Shown: positions 33,184-42,833 of the stretch, one piece after another | Layout of the letters: each line of letters starts with the position of its first letter | Position numbering within the stretch: the first letter of the stretch is position 1 | Source: Sphingosinicella sp. CPCC 101087 | GTDB taxonomy: Bacteria > Pseudomonadota > Alphaproteobacteria > Sphingomonadales > Sphingomonadaceae | Reading direction: 5' to 3' | Assembly (NCBI RefSeq): GCF_004151485.1 | Contig: NZ_SBFF01000008.1 | Span: 186,001-250,000 of the forward strand | Length of the DNA stretch: 64,000 nt | Translations under genes and position numbers: made by a program | The notes under the pieces: model-generated | What the model saw: the letters and a program-made list of their open reading frames with translations, nothing else | What the model was told of the DNA's origin: nothing | Database searches by the model: none

Positions 33184-34389
33184 TCATTCGTGCCGCAGCG
33201 CGTCGATCGGGTTCAGTGCGGCTGCGCGCCGGGCCGGAAAATAGCCGAAGACGATGCCGATCAGCGCCGAGACGCTGAACGCTATCAGGTTGATCTGCGG
33301 GTCGAACAAGAATGGCACCTGGATGACCGGCGCGAGAAAGAAGGTCACGACCAGTGCCAGGAGCAGCCCGATCAGCCCGCCCAGGCAAGCGAGCACGACC
33401 GCTTCGACCAGGAACTGCATGAGTACCTCGCTCGCCACCGCGCCGATGGCGAGGCGGATGCCGACCTCCCGGGTCCGTTCGGTCACCGACACGAGCATGA
33501 TGTTCATGATGCCGATGCCCCCGACAATCAGGCTCACCGCCGCCACCGCCCCCATAACCGCGGTAAGGATCCGCGTCGTGCCCTGAAGGGTCTCGGAAAT
33601 CTGTCGGGTGTCGAAAATGTTGAAATTGTCCTGTTCGCCGGGACCGATGCTGCGCCGCTCGCGAAGCAGCGTTTCGATCTGCGACTGGACCGAAGCGGTA
33701 TCATAGGCATCGTCGACCGCGACCATGATGAATCGGATGTCGCGATTGCCGGAGAAGCGGCGCTGCACCGCCTTGATCGGCATCAGCACCACGTCGTCCT
33801 GGTCTTGGAAGCCGCCCTGCCCGCGCGCCGAAAGGGTGCCGATCACCTCGCAGGCGACATCCCGGATCCGGAAGCGCTCGCCGATCGGATCGTCGTTACG
33901 GAAGAGGTTTTGCCGGACGGTGTTGCCGATGACGCAGACGGCCTTGCCGGCCTGCTCCTCGGCGTCGTTCCAGACGCGGCCGGATTCGAGCTGCCATTGC
34001 TGGGCTGTGAAGAACTGGGTGGTCGTGCCGTTGATCGTCGTCTGCCAGTTGGCGGCATTGCGCACGGCCAGGGCCGAGGCCTGCGCCTGCGGCGCGACCG
34101 CGCGGACGCCGGCGATCTGTTCCTCGATCGCCTCCACATCCTCCATCGCGAAGTCGGGCGCCTGCGCTCCTCCGCCGCCCCGGCCGAAGCCCTGACCGGG
34201 GCGGATCTGCAGAATGTTGGCGCCGAGGCTGGAGATCTGCTCGGCGACGGCGGCGGTGGCGCCCTGACCGAGCGTCACCATGGTCACCACCGCGGCGACG
34301 CCGATGACGATTCCGAGAACGGTCAGGAAGGAGCGCAGCAGGTGCCGCCGGATTTCGCGGACGGCGAGGATGATGGTGGTGAAGAACAT
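33184..34389 (-). CDS. MacB-type ABC transporter permease
   Basis: The 401-residue product has the MacB/FtsX permease layout: one N-terminal transmembrane helix (RSFLTVLGIVIGVAAVVTMV, about 18-37), a large periplasmic domain (about 50-270), and three C-terminal helices with GGIGIMNIMLVSVTERTREVG. ATP use is by the separate subunit encoded just upstream, unlike E. coli MacB, where both are fused. ATG 34389 is chosen because it gives the family N-terminus; the ribosome site is weak. It ends the NodT-MacA-ATPase-permease run. Confidence 0.92.
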   Translation of the reverse strand: MFFTTIILAVREIRRHLLRSFLTVLGIVIGVAAVVTMVTLGQGATAAVAEQISSLGANILQIRPGQGFGRGGGGAQAPDFAMEDVEAIEEQIAGVRAVAPQAQASALAVRNAANWQTTINGTTTQFFTAQQWQLESGRVWNDAEEQAGKAVCVIGNTVRQNLFRNDDPIGERFRIRDVACEVIGTLSARGQGGFQDQDDVVLMPIKAVQRRFSGNRDIRFIMVAVDDAYDTASVQSQIETLLRERRSIGPGEQDNFNIFDTRQISETLQGTTRILTAVMGAVAAVSLIVGGIGIMNIMLVSVTERTREVGIRLAIGAVASEVLMQFLVEAVVLACLGGLIGLLLALVVTFFLAPVIQVPFLFDPQINLIAFSVSALIGIVFGYFPARRAAALNPIDALRHE

Positions 34390-34429
34390 CAGCGGGCTTT
34401 CCCATTCATCGGCAAAGTCGACCAGGCCA

Positions 34430-35131
34430 TCATGCAGCCGCTCCCTGCTCGACGCGCTCGACCAGGCCGTCGCGGAAGTGGATGATGGTCCGGGCATATT
34501 CGGCCATGTCCGGCTCGTGGGTGACCATGAGCACGGTGATGCCGGCGTCGCGGTTGAGACCGGTCAACAGCTCCATGATCTCATAGGAGGTGGTGGTATC
34601 GAGGTTGCCGGTCGGCTCGTCAGCGAGCAGCACGTCGGGATTGGTGACGATCGCCCGCGCGATCGCGACGCGCTGCTGCTGGCCACCGCTGAGCTCGGCC
34701 GGCGTATGATCCCACCAATCGGCCAGCCCGACTTTGGCGAGCGCGGCCATCGCCGTCTCGCGGCGCCGGGATTTTTCCTCGCCACGATAGAGCAAAGGCA
34801 GCTCGACATTCTCGAGCGCACTGGTGCGGGCGAGCAGGTTGAAGCCCTGGAAGACGAAGCCCAGATAGCGCCTCCGCAGCAGCGCCCTCTGATCGCGATC
34901 GAGCTGCTCGACCGGCACGCCCTTGAACAGGAAGGCGCCGCCGGTCGGGACGTCGAGACAGCCCAAGATGTTCATTGCCGTCGACTTGCCCGAGCCCGAC
35001 GGGCCCATCACAGCGACGAAATCTCCGGTCGCGACTTCAAGGTCGATGCCTTTCAGGGCCTGAAAGGCGGTGGCGCCGCTGCCATAGGTCTTGGTGACTG
35101 CGCGCAGCGCGATGATCGGATCATTGGCCAT
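34430..35131 (-). CDS. MacB-type ABC transporter ATP-binding protein
   Basis: This 233-residue ATPase has Walker [10 protein letters not shown] (about 43-51), the Q-loop VFQGFNLL, signature [14 protein letters not shown] (about 147-160), Walker [13 protein letters not shown] and the H-switch THEPD. It belongs to the LolD/MacB subgroup, serving a permease with a large periplasmic domain. The start overlaps the end of the adaptor gene by 11 bases, and the permease follows after 40 bases. Confidence 0.95.
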   Translation of the reverse strand: MANDPIIALRAVTKTYGSGATAFQALKGIDLEVATGDFVAVMGPSGSGKSTAMNILGCLDVPTGGAFLFKGVPVEQLDRDQRALLRRRYLGFVFQGFNLLARTSALENVELPLLYRGEEKSRRRETAMAALAKVGLADWWDHTPAELSGGQQQRVAIARAIVTNPDVLLADEPTGNLDTTTSYEIMELLTGLNRDAGITVLMVTHEPDMAEYARTIIHFRDGLVERVEQGAAA

Positions 35132-36737
35132 CGGGCGGCGTCGCCTCCCCGCCGGGCCGGCCTTCGGGGGCGGGCCGGCTCGACGTAGGCGCCGCGGCCT
35201 CGCGACCCTGCGCCGCCGCAGCGGGCGCCGATTTCGACGACTGCGCGGCCGGCATGGCGGCGGGCGATCCGCTCGCCGGCGCTGCGGGGGCCGCCTGGCT
35301 GTCGGCTCGGTCCGCGCGGCCACCGCCCTTGCCGCCCGCCGCCTTCTGCTGGGTCTGACCGGCGGCGAGACGGGCGGTGATCACCTCCATGCCTTCGCGC
35401 AGCTCCCCGCCGACGATCTCGGTGACCGAGCCGTTGGTCTCGCCGACCACGACCTGAACCGGTTCGGGGTTGCCGTCGGCGCCAAGCACGTAGACGGTCT
35501 GGCGGCTGCCACGGCCAATCCCGACCTCGCGTTCGGGGCGGTTGCCTCCGCGGAAGCCGCGGCGAGGAACCAGCACGCTGGTGACTCCGCCGCCTTGACC
35601 GCCCTGTGCCGCAGCGTCGCGTTCCGGCGAATAGCGAAGCGCGGCGTTGGGGACGAGCAGCACGTTGCGCCGCTCGGTGGTGACGATCTCGGCGGTCGCC
35701 GTCATTCCGGGCCGCAGCAGCAGCTCGGGATTCTGCACCGACAGGATGGCAGTGTAGGCGACGACCGTTCCGGTGCCCGTCGATGACGCGGAGCTCGCGC
35801 TGGAGGTCGCGCCCGAAGCGTTGGCGCCGACATCGACGCGGACGACCTGCGCCTCGAAGGTGCGTCCGGGATGGGCGTCGACCGTGAAAGTCGCCCGCTG
35901 GCCCTCATTCACCTGGCCGACATCGGCCTCGTCGACCCGAACCTCGAGCTGCATCGCCGACAAATCCTCGGCGATGGTGAAGAGGACCGGCGCCTGGAAC
36001 GAGGCGGCGACGGTCTGGCCAGGGTCGATCTGACGGGAGAGGACGACGCCGGTGACCGGCGAATAGATGGTCGCCTTGGACAGGTTGGTCTGCGCGGAGG
36101 AGAGCTGAGCGCGAGCCTGGGCAACCTGCGCCTCGGCCGAGCGGACCCCGGCCTGGGCCCGGCGGTTCTCGGCGCGGGCCGCGTCGAGTTCGGTTTCGGA
36201 CGGAACGCGGCCGTTGGAGAGGCGGAACACCTCCTCCTGCCTGGCAAGGTTGGCGCGGGCCTGGGCTGCGGAAGCCTCGGCCGTGGCGACTTGTGCCTGG
36301 GCCGAGGCCAAGCCGGCCCGCGCCTGGACGATCGTGTCCTGCAGCCGGGAAGTGTCGAGCCGGGCCAGCGGCTGGCCGGCGGTGACGCGATCGTTATTGT
36401 CGACGAAGACCTGGGTGACGAGGCCGGACTGCTCCGACCCGACCTCGACCTGATTGGTCGGCTGGAGGTTGCCCGTCGCGGAGACGGTGACGGTGAGATC
36501 GCCGCGGCGCGCCTTCTGTGTCGCATAGCCGCCCTCCGCCTCGCCTGCGAAGCAGCGGGACAGGAGGAGCAGGAGGACGACGAGCCCGACCGCGGCCGCG
36601 ATATAGGTCGGGCGACGATACCAGGGCTTCGCGGCCGGGGCGCCGAGGAAGGCGTCGAGCGTTTCCTTGTCGGGCGCCGCGCCGGCGCCGGACGGGTCGT
36701 TCGTAACGGTCGTGGTCCTGATCGTGTCGTTCATCAT
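35121..36737 (-). CDS. MacA-type periplasmic adaptor with long C-terminal tail
   Basis: The 538-residue membrane-fusion protein has one N-terminal transmembrane anchor (YIAAAVGLVVLLLLLSRCF, about 46-64), a split biotinyl-lipoyl domain, an alpha-hairpin rich in Ala and Gln (about 130-210), and the beta-barrel with LRPGMTATAEI. It links the MacB pump to the outer-membrane channel. It is about 140 residues longer than a usual MacA. The extra part is a Ser/Gly-rich insertion near residue 315 and an Ala/Pro/Gly-rich, probably disordered tail after about residue 455. ATG 36737 overlaps the upstream stop (ATGA). Confidence 0.9.
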   Translation of the reverse strand: MMNDTIRTTTVTNDPSGAGAAPDKETLDAFLGAPAAKPWYRRPTYIAAAVGLVVLLLLLSRCFAGEAEGGYATQKARRGDLTVTVSATGNLQPTNQVEVGSEQSGLVTQVFVDNNDRVTAGQPLARLDTSRLQDTIVQARAGLASAQAQVATAEASAAQARANLARQEEVFRLSNGRVPSETELDAARAENRRAQAGVRSAEAQVAQARAQLSSAQTNLSKATIYSPVTGVVLSRQIDPGQTVAASFQAPVLFTIAEDLSAMQLEVRVDEADVGQVNEGQRATFTVDAHPGRTFEAQVVRVDVGANASGATSSASSASSTGTGTVVAYTAILSVQNPELLLRPGMTATAEIVTTERRNVLLVPNAALRYSPERDAAAQGGQGGGVTSVLVPRRGFRGGNRPEREVGIGRGSRQTVYVLGADGNPEPVQVVVGETNGSVTEIVGGELREGMEVITARLAAGQTQQKAAGGKGGGRADRADSQAAPAAPASGSPAAMPAAQSSKSAPAAAAQGREAAAPTSSRPAPEGRPGGEATPPDGQ

Positions 36738-38215
36738 TGGGTCCCGGTTAGCGGCGCGGCGGTTGCGCTTGCCGAAGAAGGAGCTGCCGGCTGGGCGACG
36801 GAAAGCCCGGCGGGGGCCGAGGTCGGATCCCAGCCTCCGCCAAGCGCTCGATAGAGCTGCACGAGCGCAAGCGCCTCGTCGCCACGGGCGCCGGCCATGC
36901 CGTCGCGGGCGGAGAGGAGCGAACGTTCCGCTTCGAGCAGGGTCTGGAAATCGCTCAGCCCGGCGCGATACTGGGTGCGCGCCAGGATGGCGGTGTTGCT
37001 CGCCGCTTCGAATGCGATCGCGAACTGGGCCTGCCGTTCGCGAGCCGCCTCGAGCTGGACGAGCGCATTCTCGACATCCTCCAGCGCGGTCAGCACCGAG
37101 TGGCGGTAGCTGGCGAGCGCGCCTTCGGTCGCCGCCTGCTGCGAACGCAGCTGGGAACGCAGGCGGCCGCCGTCGAACAGGGTCTGGTCGACGCCGGCGA
37201 AGATCGCTCCGGTGATGGCGTTGAACAGGCCGCCGAGCGAGAAGGCCGAGGTCCCGATGTTCCCGGACAGCCTGAGCCCCGGATAGAGCTGCGCTTCGGC
37301 AACGCCGATCCGCGCAGTGGCTGCGGCGAGGGCTCGCTCGGCCGCGCGAACGTCGGGACGCTGGCGTAGCGTGTCGGCTGGTATGCCGATCGCCACTCCA
37401 CCCAGCGCCAGGGGAATGGGCTGAGGTGCGGACAGGGTCTGCGTGAGCGCGCCGGGCGCACGCCCGGTCAGCACGGCCAGCCGGTAGGTGGCGCCCGCGA
37501 AGGCGGTTTCGATCCCCGGGATCGAGGCGGCGGTCTGGGCGCGGGCTGCCCGCGCCTGCTCGGCGTCGAGCGACGAGACCAGGCCGGCCTGCACCCGCCA
37601 CTGGGCGATCTGGAGATTGTCGTCGGCGATGGCGAGCGTGTCGCGGGCAAGCGCAAGCCGCTCCTGCGCCAGGCGCGCCTGCATGTAGTTGGTCGCGACC
37701 TCCGCAGCGATCGCGACCCGCAGGGCCTCCCGGTCAAACCAGGCGGCCTCGGCGTCCGCGCCAGCCGCCTCGACGCCGCGGGCGATGCGGCCGAACAGAT
37801 CGATTTCCCAAGCAGCGTCGGCGCCGAGATCGAAGCTGCTCCGGTCGTTGCCGTCGCCAAGATTGCGCCCGGCGCCGGTCGAGGCGCCGACGGTCGGCAC
37901 CAGGCCGGCGCGCGCCTGGACCAGGGCCTCGCGCGCCTGGGTCAGCCGCGATGCCGCGACGGCCAAGTCGAGATTGCCGGCGCTGGCCTCGTCGATCAGG
38001 CGCGCCAGCAGAGGATCGTCGAACCGCTCCCACCAGCGTACGAGCTCCACCGGAGCGGCAGGGACGGCGCCGGCCTCGCCGACGCCATGATAGCCTTCCG
38101 GCACCGACAGGTCGGCGGGTGCAGGCGTGCGATAGTCCGGACCGACGGTCGTGCAACCCGCGGTGGCGAGCAGCATGGCGGGTGCCAGGAAACGGAAGCG
38201 GGCAGCGGATTTCAT
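36734..38215 (-). CDS. NodT/TolC-family outer-membrane efflux lipoprotein
   Basis: The 493-residue protein has a lipoprotein signal ending in the lipobox LATAGC, followed by TTVGPDY, the hallmark of the NodT family. Two outer-membrane-factor repeats follow, with long coiled helices (for example SRLTQAREALVQARAGLVP and LAAATARIGVAEAQLYPGL). It forms the exit duct for the MacAB pump encoded downstream. ATG 38215 is preferred over the adjacent GTG 38218. The Ala/Pro/Ser-rich C-terminus is low complexity. Confidence 0.93.
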   Translation of the reverse strand: MKSAARFRFLAPAMLLATAGCTTVGPDYRTPAPADLSVPEGYHGVGEAGAVPAAPVELVRWWERFDDPLLARLIDEASAGNLDLAVAASRLTQAREALVQARAGLVPTVGASTGAGRNLGDGNDRSSFDLGADAAWEIDLFGRIARGVEAAGADAEAAWFDREALRVAIAAEVATNYMQARLAQERLALARDTLAIADDNLQIAQWRVQAGLVSSLDAEQARAARAQTAASIPGIETAFAGATYRLAVLTGRAPGALTQTLSAPQPIPLALGGVAIGIPADTLRQRPDVRAAERALAAATARIGVAEAQLYPGLRLSGNIGTSAFSLGGLFNAITGAIFAGVDQTLFDGGRLRSQLRSQQAATEGALASYRHSVLTALEDVENALVQLEAARERQAQFAIAFEAASNTAILARTQYRAGLSDFQTLLEAERSLLSARDGMAGARGDEALALVQLYRALGGGWDPTSAPAGLSVAQPAAPSSASATAAPLTGTQ

Positions 38216-38328
38216 CACGCTGCCCTACTCCACGACCGGTGTCGCGCAAGTTTGTTCGGCGCGGCACGACTTTGTCTCAAAATGTCCCGGAAAACGGGCC
38301 CTCTCTCCGGGAAAAGTTCAGCTCTGCT

Positions 38329-38913
38329 TCAAGCCCCCATGTGGATCTGCCCGACCATGCAATAGAGCATCGGCAGCGACAGAATCAGATTGGTGCGCGA
38401 AGCCATCATCGCCGTCGTCGCCGACCGTGCCTTCGAGGCGTCGTCGGCCTCGACGAGGCCCAGCGCCCGCTTCTGATTCGGCCAGATGACGAACCAAACG
38501 TTGGCCGCCATGACGATGCCCAGCCACATCCCGACCCCGATCGTGCGATAACCCTCGGCAAGGGTCAGGGCGCGGGCGGAATAGCCGCCTTCCTGAATCT
38601 CGGCGACCAGGAGACCGAGGATCAATGTGGCAAGCGCGGCCCAGCGGAACCAGAACAAGGCCGCTGGAGCGATATATCGGGAGACGCCCGGCTTCAGCTC
38701 GGCGGGTACCTTCGGCATGGTCGGGATCTGGACGAAATTGAAGTAATAGAGGAGCCCGATCCACAGGACACCGGCGAACACGTGCAGGAAGCGCAGGAAA
38801 CCTGCCCAGTAAAAGCCATCCATGACGTCCGAATGGAGCCCGACCATCGCGATCACCAGCAGGGCAAGGCCGATGAGCAGCGCCAGATGGAAGTTGCCAA
38901 GTATCTTCGCCAT
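38329..38913 (-). CDS. PuuD-like integral membrane protein
   Basis: The 194-residue protein has about five transmembrane helices with conserved polar residues: NFHLALLIGLALLVIAMVGL, FLRFLHVFAGVLWIGLLYYF, a RTIGVGMWLGIVMAANVWFV helix and a last LILSLPMLYCMVGQIHMG. This matches the membrane domain of PuuD-type urate hydroxylases, which lack here the usual cytochrome c tail. The histidines in HVFAG and QIHMG may bind heme. Urate oxidation is therefore only a possibility; no other purine genes are nearby. AGGGGAT precedes ATG 38913. Confidence 0.65.
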   Translation of the reverse strand: MAKILGNFHLALLIGLALLVIAMVGLHSDVMDGFYWAGFLRFLHVFAGVLWIGLLYYFNFVQIPTMPKVPAELKPGVSRYIAPAALFWFRWAALATLILGLLVAEIQEGGYSARALTLAEGYRTIGVGMWLGIVMAANVWFVIWPNQKRALGLVEADDASKARSATTAMMASRTNLILSLPMLYCMVGQIHMGA

Positions 38914-39030
38914 ATCCGGATCCCCTATCGTTACGTTCACGTTCCTAGGGCCCGGACGGCTAACCGACAATGGTCGTGATCGCACGGCCGCTGCCGGGAG
39001 GGAATCCGAGCCCTGGCCGAACGCTCGGAA

Positions 39031-39726
39031 TCAATCGAGCCGCCACATGATGCTTTGCGACAGGGGCGTCCACAGCCCGGTCCGAACCCCCGCGGCGCGC
39101 AGCGCCCGGCCGGTCCATTCGTTGCAGGTGAGCACGAAGCTGTACCCGCCCTTCGCCTCGTAGAACATGTCCCATGCACTGTAGCCACGGCCGCGCAGCG
39201 GGATTGTGCGGCCATAAGCGTCGAGACGGAAGCGCGCGCGAACATAGGCCGCGAGTCGCCGATACTGATCCTCCGTCACGGTGATCGGTCGCTGCCAATC
39301 GTCCGGTCGGGGCTGATGGTCATGTTCGACGTGCAGCAGCGTCGATCCGTTGCCGAAGGCGGCGTGGAACGCATTGCCTGGCGTCAAATCGGCCCAGGTC
39401 GGGGTGTTGAGGTAGAATTCGCGATTGCCGTAACCGACGGCGATATGGTCGCTGCGGCCGTAGCGGGGGTCGCGCAGATGCTGGCCGGGAACATAGGGCC
39501 GCCAGTCCATGATCGCGTTCACCTTCGGCATGACCAGCCATGTGTGGACGCCGTTGGTGCGCACGAAGATGGTCACTCCGCGCTCCGGCTCCGTCCAGGC
39601 GACATTGGCGGGAATGGCTCCGAGAAAGAGGGCGGCGAGCAACCAGGCAAGCGGCGCCGCAACCAGCAGGACCAGGCTGCCGAGCAGGACCCGGATCGCC
39701 CTCCGCCATAGGTTCGCCGCTCCCAT
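39031..39726 (-). CDS. DUF2459 (TIGR02117-type) membrane-anchored protein
   Basis: The 231-residue protein has one N-terminal membrane segment (about 10-38) and a periplasmic domain with VRTNGVHTWLVMP, HIAVGYGNREFYLNTPTW, LLHVEHDHQP and FVLTCNEWTGRAL. It belongs to DUF2459, a family of unknown biochemical role with a conserved Cys-Asn-Glu and His pattern suggesting a hydrolase-like fold. The start at 39726 fits the family. It is divergent from the sulfotransferase gene. Confidence 0.8.
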   Translation of the reverse strand: MGAANLWRRAIRVLLGSLVLLVAAPLAWLLAALFLGAIPANVAWTEPERGVTIFVRTNGVHTWLVMPKVNAIMDWRPYVPGQHLRDPRYGRSDHIAVGYGNREFYLNTPTWADLTPGNAFHAAFGNGSTLLHVEHDHQPRPDDWQRPITVTEDQYRRLAAYVRARFRLDAYGRTIPLRGRGYSAWDMFYEAKGGYSFVLTCNEWTGRALRAAGVRTGLWTPLSQSIMWRLD

Positions 39727-39833
39727 AGCGCGAATGTGGCAGCGCCGGACGCGGGCGGCAATCTCCCCTTTCCAAGGATCGTTTCGGGGGAAAATCGGTT
39801 TTTCCGAGTCAGCAGGGGCAGTAAGGATCATGG

Positions 39834-41183
39834 ATGACCGAGCGTTTACAACGCGGCATCGGCATTGCGGGCCGCCCTGCCTTGACCCGCCCACAGCGCC
39901 CGATGCCGTTCCGGGCCGCCAACGGCTTTCTCGATCTCCTCTGGAAGTCGCGTCTCGCCTCCCCGCCCGAGCTGAGCGTGGAATCGCTCGAGCACGAAGC
40001 GAGGCTTCAGGCGGAGCTCGATGATTTCGGCGATCCCTGGTTCCGCGATCCGCTTCGAATATTGCTGGAGTCGCTGGTCGAGGAAGCCGAGCTCAATCCC
40101 ATCGGCCGGATGGTCGCGCGAATCCACTGCCGCAAGCTGCTGCGGGAGCGGCTGTGGACAATGAAGTGGTTGCGCGACCACCCGGAGATCAGGCAACGTC
40201 CGATCGCAGAGCCGATCGTCGTTGTCGGGCCGATGCGGTCGGGCACGACACGCCTGCACCGGCTGCTGGCAGCCGACGATCGCTTCGCGCATCTGAAGCT
40301 GTTCGAAACGATCTGCCCGGTGCCGGAGCCGCCGGTCCTGAACGGGCACGGCCCCGACCCGCGCGCTTTCGTGATGAACGGTCACGATCCGCGTCCGAAA
40401 ACCGCCGCGCGCTTCCTGGCCCTGCTGCACCGCGCCAACCCGGCCACCGCGATCGTCCATCCGACCGGGCCGCGCGAACCGGAAGAGGAACTCGGCCTGC
40501 TCGTCGCCTCCGCCTGGGGCATGAAGCATGAGGCGCAGTGGCGCGTGCCGTCTTATGCGCATTGGTGCGAGCAGGCCGACGCAGCCCCCGCTTACGCTCA
40601 TATGGCCGACCTGTTGCGGCTGACCGGCTGGCTGCGGAAAGACGATCCGGCCCGCCCGTGGCTGCTGAAGACGCCACAGCACATGCTCGACCTGCCGGCC
40701 CTCCTCAAAGTCTTTCCCGACGCGCGGATCATCTTCATCCACCGCGATCCGGCGGCGGTGGTCGGAAGCAGTTGCTCGATGGTGTGGAACCAGATGCGCG
40801 TCCAGAGCGACAAAGCCGACCCAGGCTGGATCGGCCGCGAGTGGATGCGAAAGACGCGGCTCAAAATCGACCGAATGACGGCGGCACGGACGCAGATACC
40901 CAAGGCGCGGATGATCGACGTCCATTATGACGAGATGGAACGCGACTGGCGCTCTGTGATGGAGCGTATCTACCGCTTCCTCGACCGCGACATGGCCCCG
41001 GCCTGGCCGGCGATGGCAGCCTATATCGCGGGGACCGAAGCCAATCGCTCCTTCCGCTCCCATGTCTACCACCTTGCCAGCTTCGGCCTCGAGGCGGGCG
41101 AAGTCCGCGAAGCCTTTGCCGATTATGTCGAGGCGTTCGCGGTGCCGCTCGGGCCCGACCGGTCGAACGGGAAAGGGCATTAG
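39834..41183 (+). CDS. Sulfotransferase family protein
   Basis: The 449-residue protein carries the two PAPS-binding motifs of sulfotransferases: the 5'-phosphosulfate loop VGPMRSGTTRLHR (about 131-143) and the 3'-phosphate motif IIFIHRDPAAVVGSS. Proteins of this subgroup are abundant in sphingomonads and mycobacteria and often of unknown acceptor. It would need PAPS, yet the only APS-kinase-like domain in this window (in CysN) appears inactive, so another CysC or another donor is required. AAGGA precedes ATG 39834. The preceding about 110 residues are helical and family-typical. Confidence 0.85.
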   Translation: MTERLQRGIGIAGRPALTRPQRPMPFRAANGFLDLLWKSRLASPPELSVESLEHEARLQAELDDFGDPWFRDPLRILLESLVEEAELNPIGRMVARIHCRKLLRERLWTMKWLRDHPEIRQRPIAEPIVVVGPMRSGTTRLHRLLAADDRFAHLKLFETICPVPEPPVLNGHGPDPRAFVMNGHDPRPKTAARFLALLHRANPATAIVHPTGPREPEEELGLLVASAWGMKHEAQWRVPSYAHWCEQADAAPAYAHMADLLRLTGWLRKDDPARPWLLKTPQHMLDLPALLKVFPDARIIFIHRDPAAVVGSSCSMVWNQMRVQSDKADPGWIGREWMRKTRLKIDRMTAARTQIPKARMIDVHYDEMERDWRSVMERIYRFLDRDMAPAWPAMAAYIAGTEANRSFRSHVYHLASFGLEAGEVREAFADYVEAFAVPLGPDRSNGKGH

Positions 41184-41255
41184 GCCGCCAGTCCTGATTC
41201 GAGGTTCCGGAGATTTTCCTCTCCCATTCTCTCCAAACCCTTCTAATCAGCCCGG

Positions 41256-42131
41256 ATGGGCGAGTGGGTGATCGGGGTCGTCGGAGGGTCAGGCCTCTAT
41301 GCGCTGGATGCGCTGGAGGATGCGCAGTGGATCCAGGTCGACACGCCCTGGGGGCCGCCGTCCGATGCGCTTCTGGTCGGCCGCATCCGCGGAGTGCGGT
41401 TCGTCTTTCTTCCCCGTCACGGCCGGGGTCATCGGCTGCCGCCGAGCGCGGTGAACGCGCGCGCCAATGTCGACGCGCTCAAGCGGGCCGGCTGCACCGA
41501 CCTGATTGCCATCTCGGCGGTCGGGTCGCTGCGCGACTCTCTCGAGCCGGGCCGCTTCGTCGCGGTCGACCAGTTCGTCGACCGCACCTTCGCACGCGAG
41601 AGCAGCTTCTTCGGGCCGGGAATGGCCGGGCACGTCTCGATGGCCGATCCGGTCTGCCCGCGCCTGACGACGCTCGCAGCCGATGCGGCCGAAGCCGCCG
41701 GAGCGCCTGTCACGAGGGGCGCCGTCTACCTTGCCATGGAAGGCCCCCAATTCTCGACCCGCGCCGAAAGCCGCATGTATCGGCAATGGGGGTGCGACGT
41801 CATCGGGATGACGGCCATGCCCGAGGCGAAGCTCGCCCGCGAGGCGGAGCTGCCCTACGCGCTGATCGGCATGGTCACCGATTATGACTGCTGGCGCGAG
41901 GATTGCGATCCGGTCGAGGTCGGCGAGGTGCTCGCCCGTCTCAATGCCAATGCCGACACCGCGCGGCGTCTAGTGGTCGAGCTGGCGCAAAGCCTGCCGA
42001 CGCGCCGCGAGCCGTCGCCGATCGATACCAACCTGGATACCGCCCTGATCACGGCACCCGACGCGCGCGATCCGGCAATGCTGGCGAAGCTGGATGCGGT
42101 TTGCGGGCGGGTGCTGCGGCGGCCGGGATAA
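41256..42131 (+). CDS. mtnP: S-methyl-5'-thioadenosine phosphorylase-like enzyme
   Basis: This 291-residue member of the purine nucleoside phosphorylase family shows GVVGGSGLYAL at the phosphate loop, FLPRHGRGH, ISAVGSLRD, AMEGPQFSTRAESRMYR (about 166-182) and the purine-binding NATDYD-like MVTDYDCW. Such enzymes cleave the adenine from methylthioadenosine or related 5'-modified adenosines. It could serve SAM recycling, but it also sits next to a glycosyltransferase and a radical SAM enzyme that make 5'-deoxyadenosine-derived compounds in related loci. No methionine-salvage genes are close. Confidence 0.88.
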   Translation: MGEWVIGVVGGSGLYALDALEDAQWIQVDTPWGPPSDALLVGRIRGVRFVFLPRHGRGHRLPPSAVNARANVDALKRAGCTDLIAISAVGSLRDSLEPGRFVAVDQFVDRTFARESSFFGPGMAGHVSMADPVCPRLTTLAADAAEAAGAPVTRGAVYLAMEGPQFSTRAESRMYRQWGCDVIGMTAMPEAKLAREAELPYALIGMVTDYDCWREDCDPVEVGEVLARLNANADTARRLVVELAQSLPTRREPSPIDTNLDTALITAPDARDPAMLAKLDAVCGRVLRRPG

Positions 42132-42165
42132 GCCTCGTCGATATAGGGCGAGAGGGGAGACTGCT

Positions 42166-42822
42166 TCAGCCGTAGATCCTCGCGATCCGCGACGGCGAGA
42201 CTCCGGCGGCGAAGAGGCCGAGGCAGAAGAGATTGCGTGCCGAGCGCCGGATCCAGCCGTCGCGGCGCCAGCGCTCGGCGCTCGTCCAGGCCTCGCATTC
42301 CAACACCGCGAGCCGGCGCCGGCCGATGCGCCGCACGAGGTCGACATCCTCCATCAACGGCATCGGCCGGTATCCGCCGACCGCCCGATAGAGCGCGCGC
42401 GGAACGAGCAACCCCTGGTCGCCATAAGGCAGGCCTAGCAACCCGACCCGGACGGCAACGGCTCGCTCCACGGCCCGCGCCTGCCAGGCGCGGTCCGCGA
42501 GCCGAAGGCGGAAGCAGGCCGCCTTGTCGAGCGCGACCCTATAGTGGGCCGCGACCGCCGCCGGCCAATCGGGCGCCGGGAGGCTGTCGGCGTGAAGGAA
42601 GAGCAGCCAGTCGCCGGACGCCGCCTCTCCACCAGCGGCAAGCTGCCGACCGCGGCCCTTGGGCGCAAGAAGAAGTCGAGCGCCAGCCTGCTCGGCGACG
42701 GCGATCGTCCGGTCCGTCGAGCCGCCGTCGACGACGAGTATCTCGTCGGCCGGCTTCATCCGCTCCAGGAAAGCCGGCAGGTGCGCCTCGGCATTCAGGG
42801 TGGGGACCACGACCGAGAGCAT
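42166..42822 (-). CDS. TIGR04283-type glycosyltransferase
   Basis: The 218-residue GT-A family 2 enzyme begins SVVVPTLNAEAHLP and has DEILVVDGGSTDRT (about 26-39), LLFLHADS for the DxD-like site, LPYGDQGLLVPRALY and PLMEDVDLVRR. This short subgroup (TIGR04283, described as rSAM-associated transferase 2) is found beside radical SAM enzymes, including arsenosugar loci. The gene lies 11 bases after the radical SAM gene. The acceptor and sugar are unknown. Confidence 0.87.
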   Translation of the reverse strand: MLSVVVPTLNAEAHLPAFLERMKPADEILVVDGGSTDRTIAVAEQAGARLLLAPKGRGRQLAAGGEAASGDWLLFLHADSLPAPDWPAAVAAHYRVALDKAACFRLRLADRAWQARAVERAVAVRVGLLGLPYGDQGLLVPRALYRAVGGYRPMPLMEDVDLVRRIGRRRLAVLECEAWTSAERWRRDGWIRRSARNLFCLGLFAAGVSPSRIARIYG

Positions 42823-42833
42823 GGCGCGCGCGA

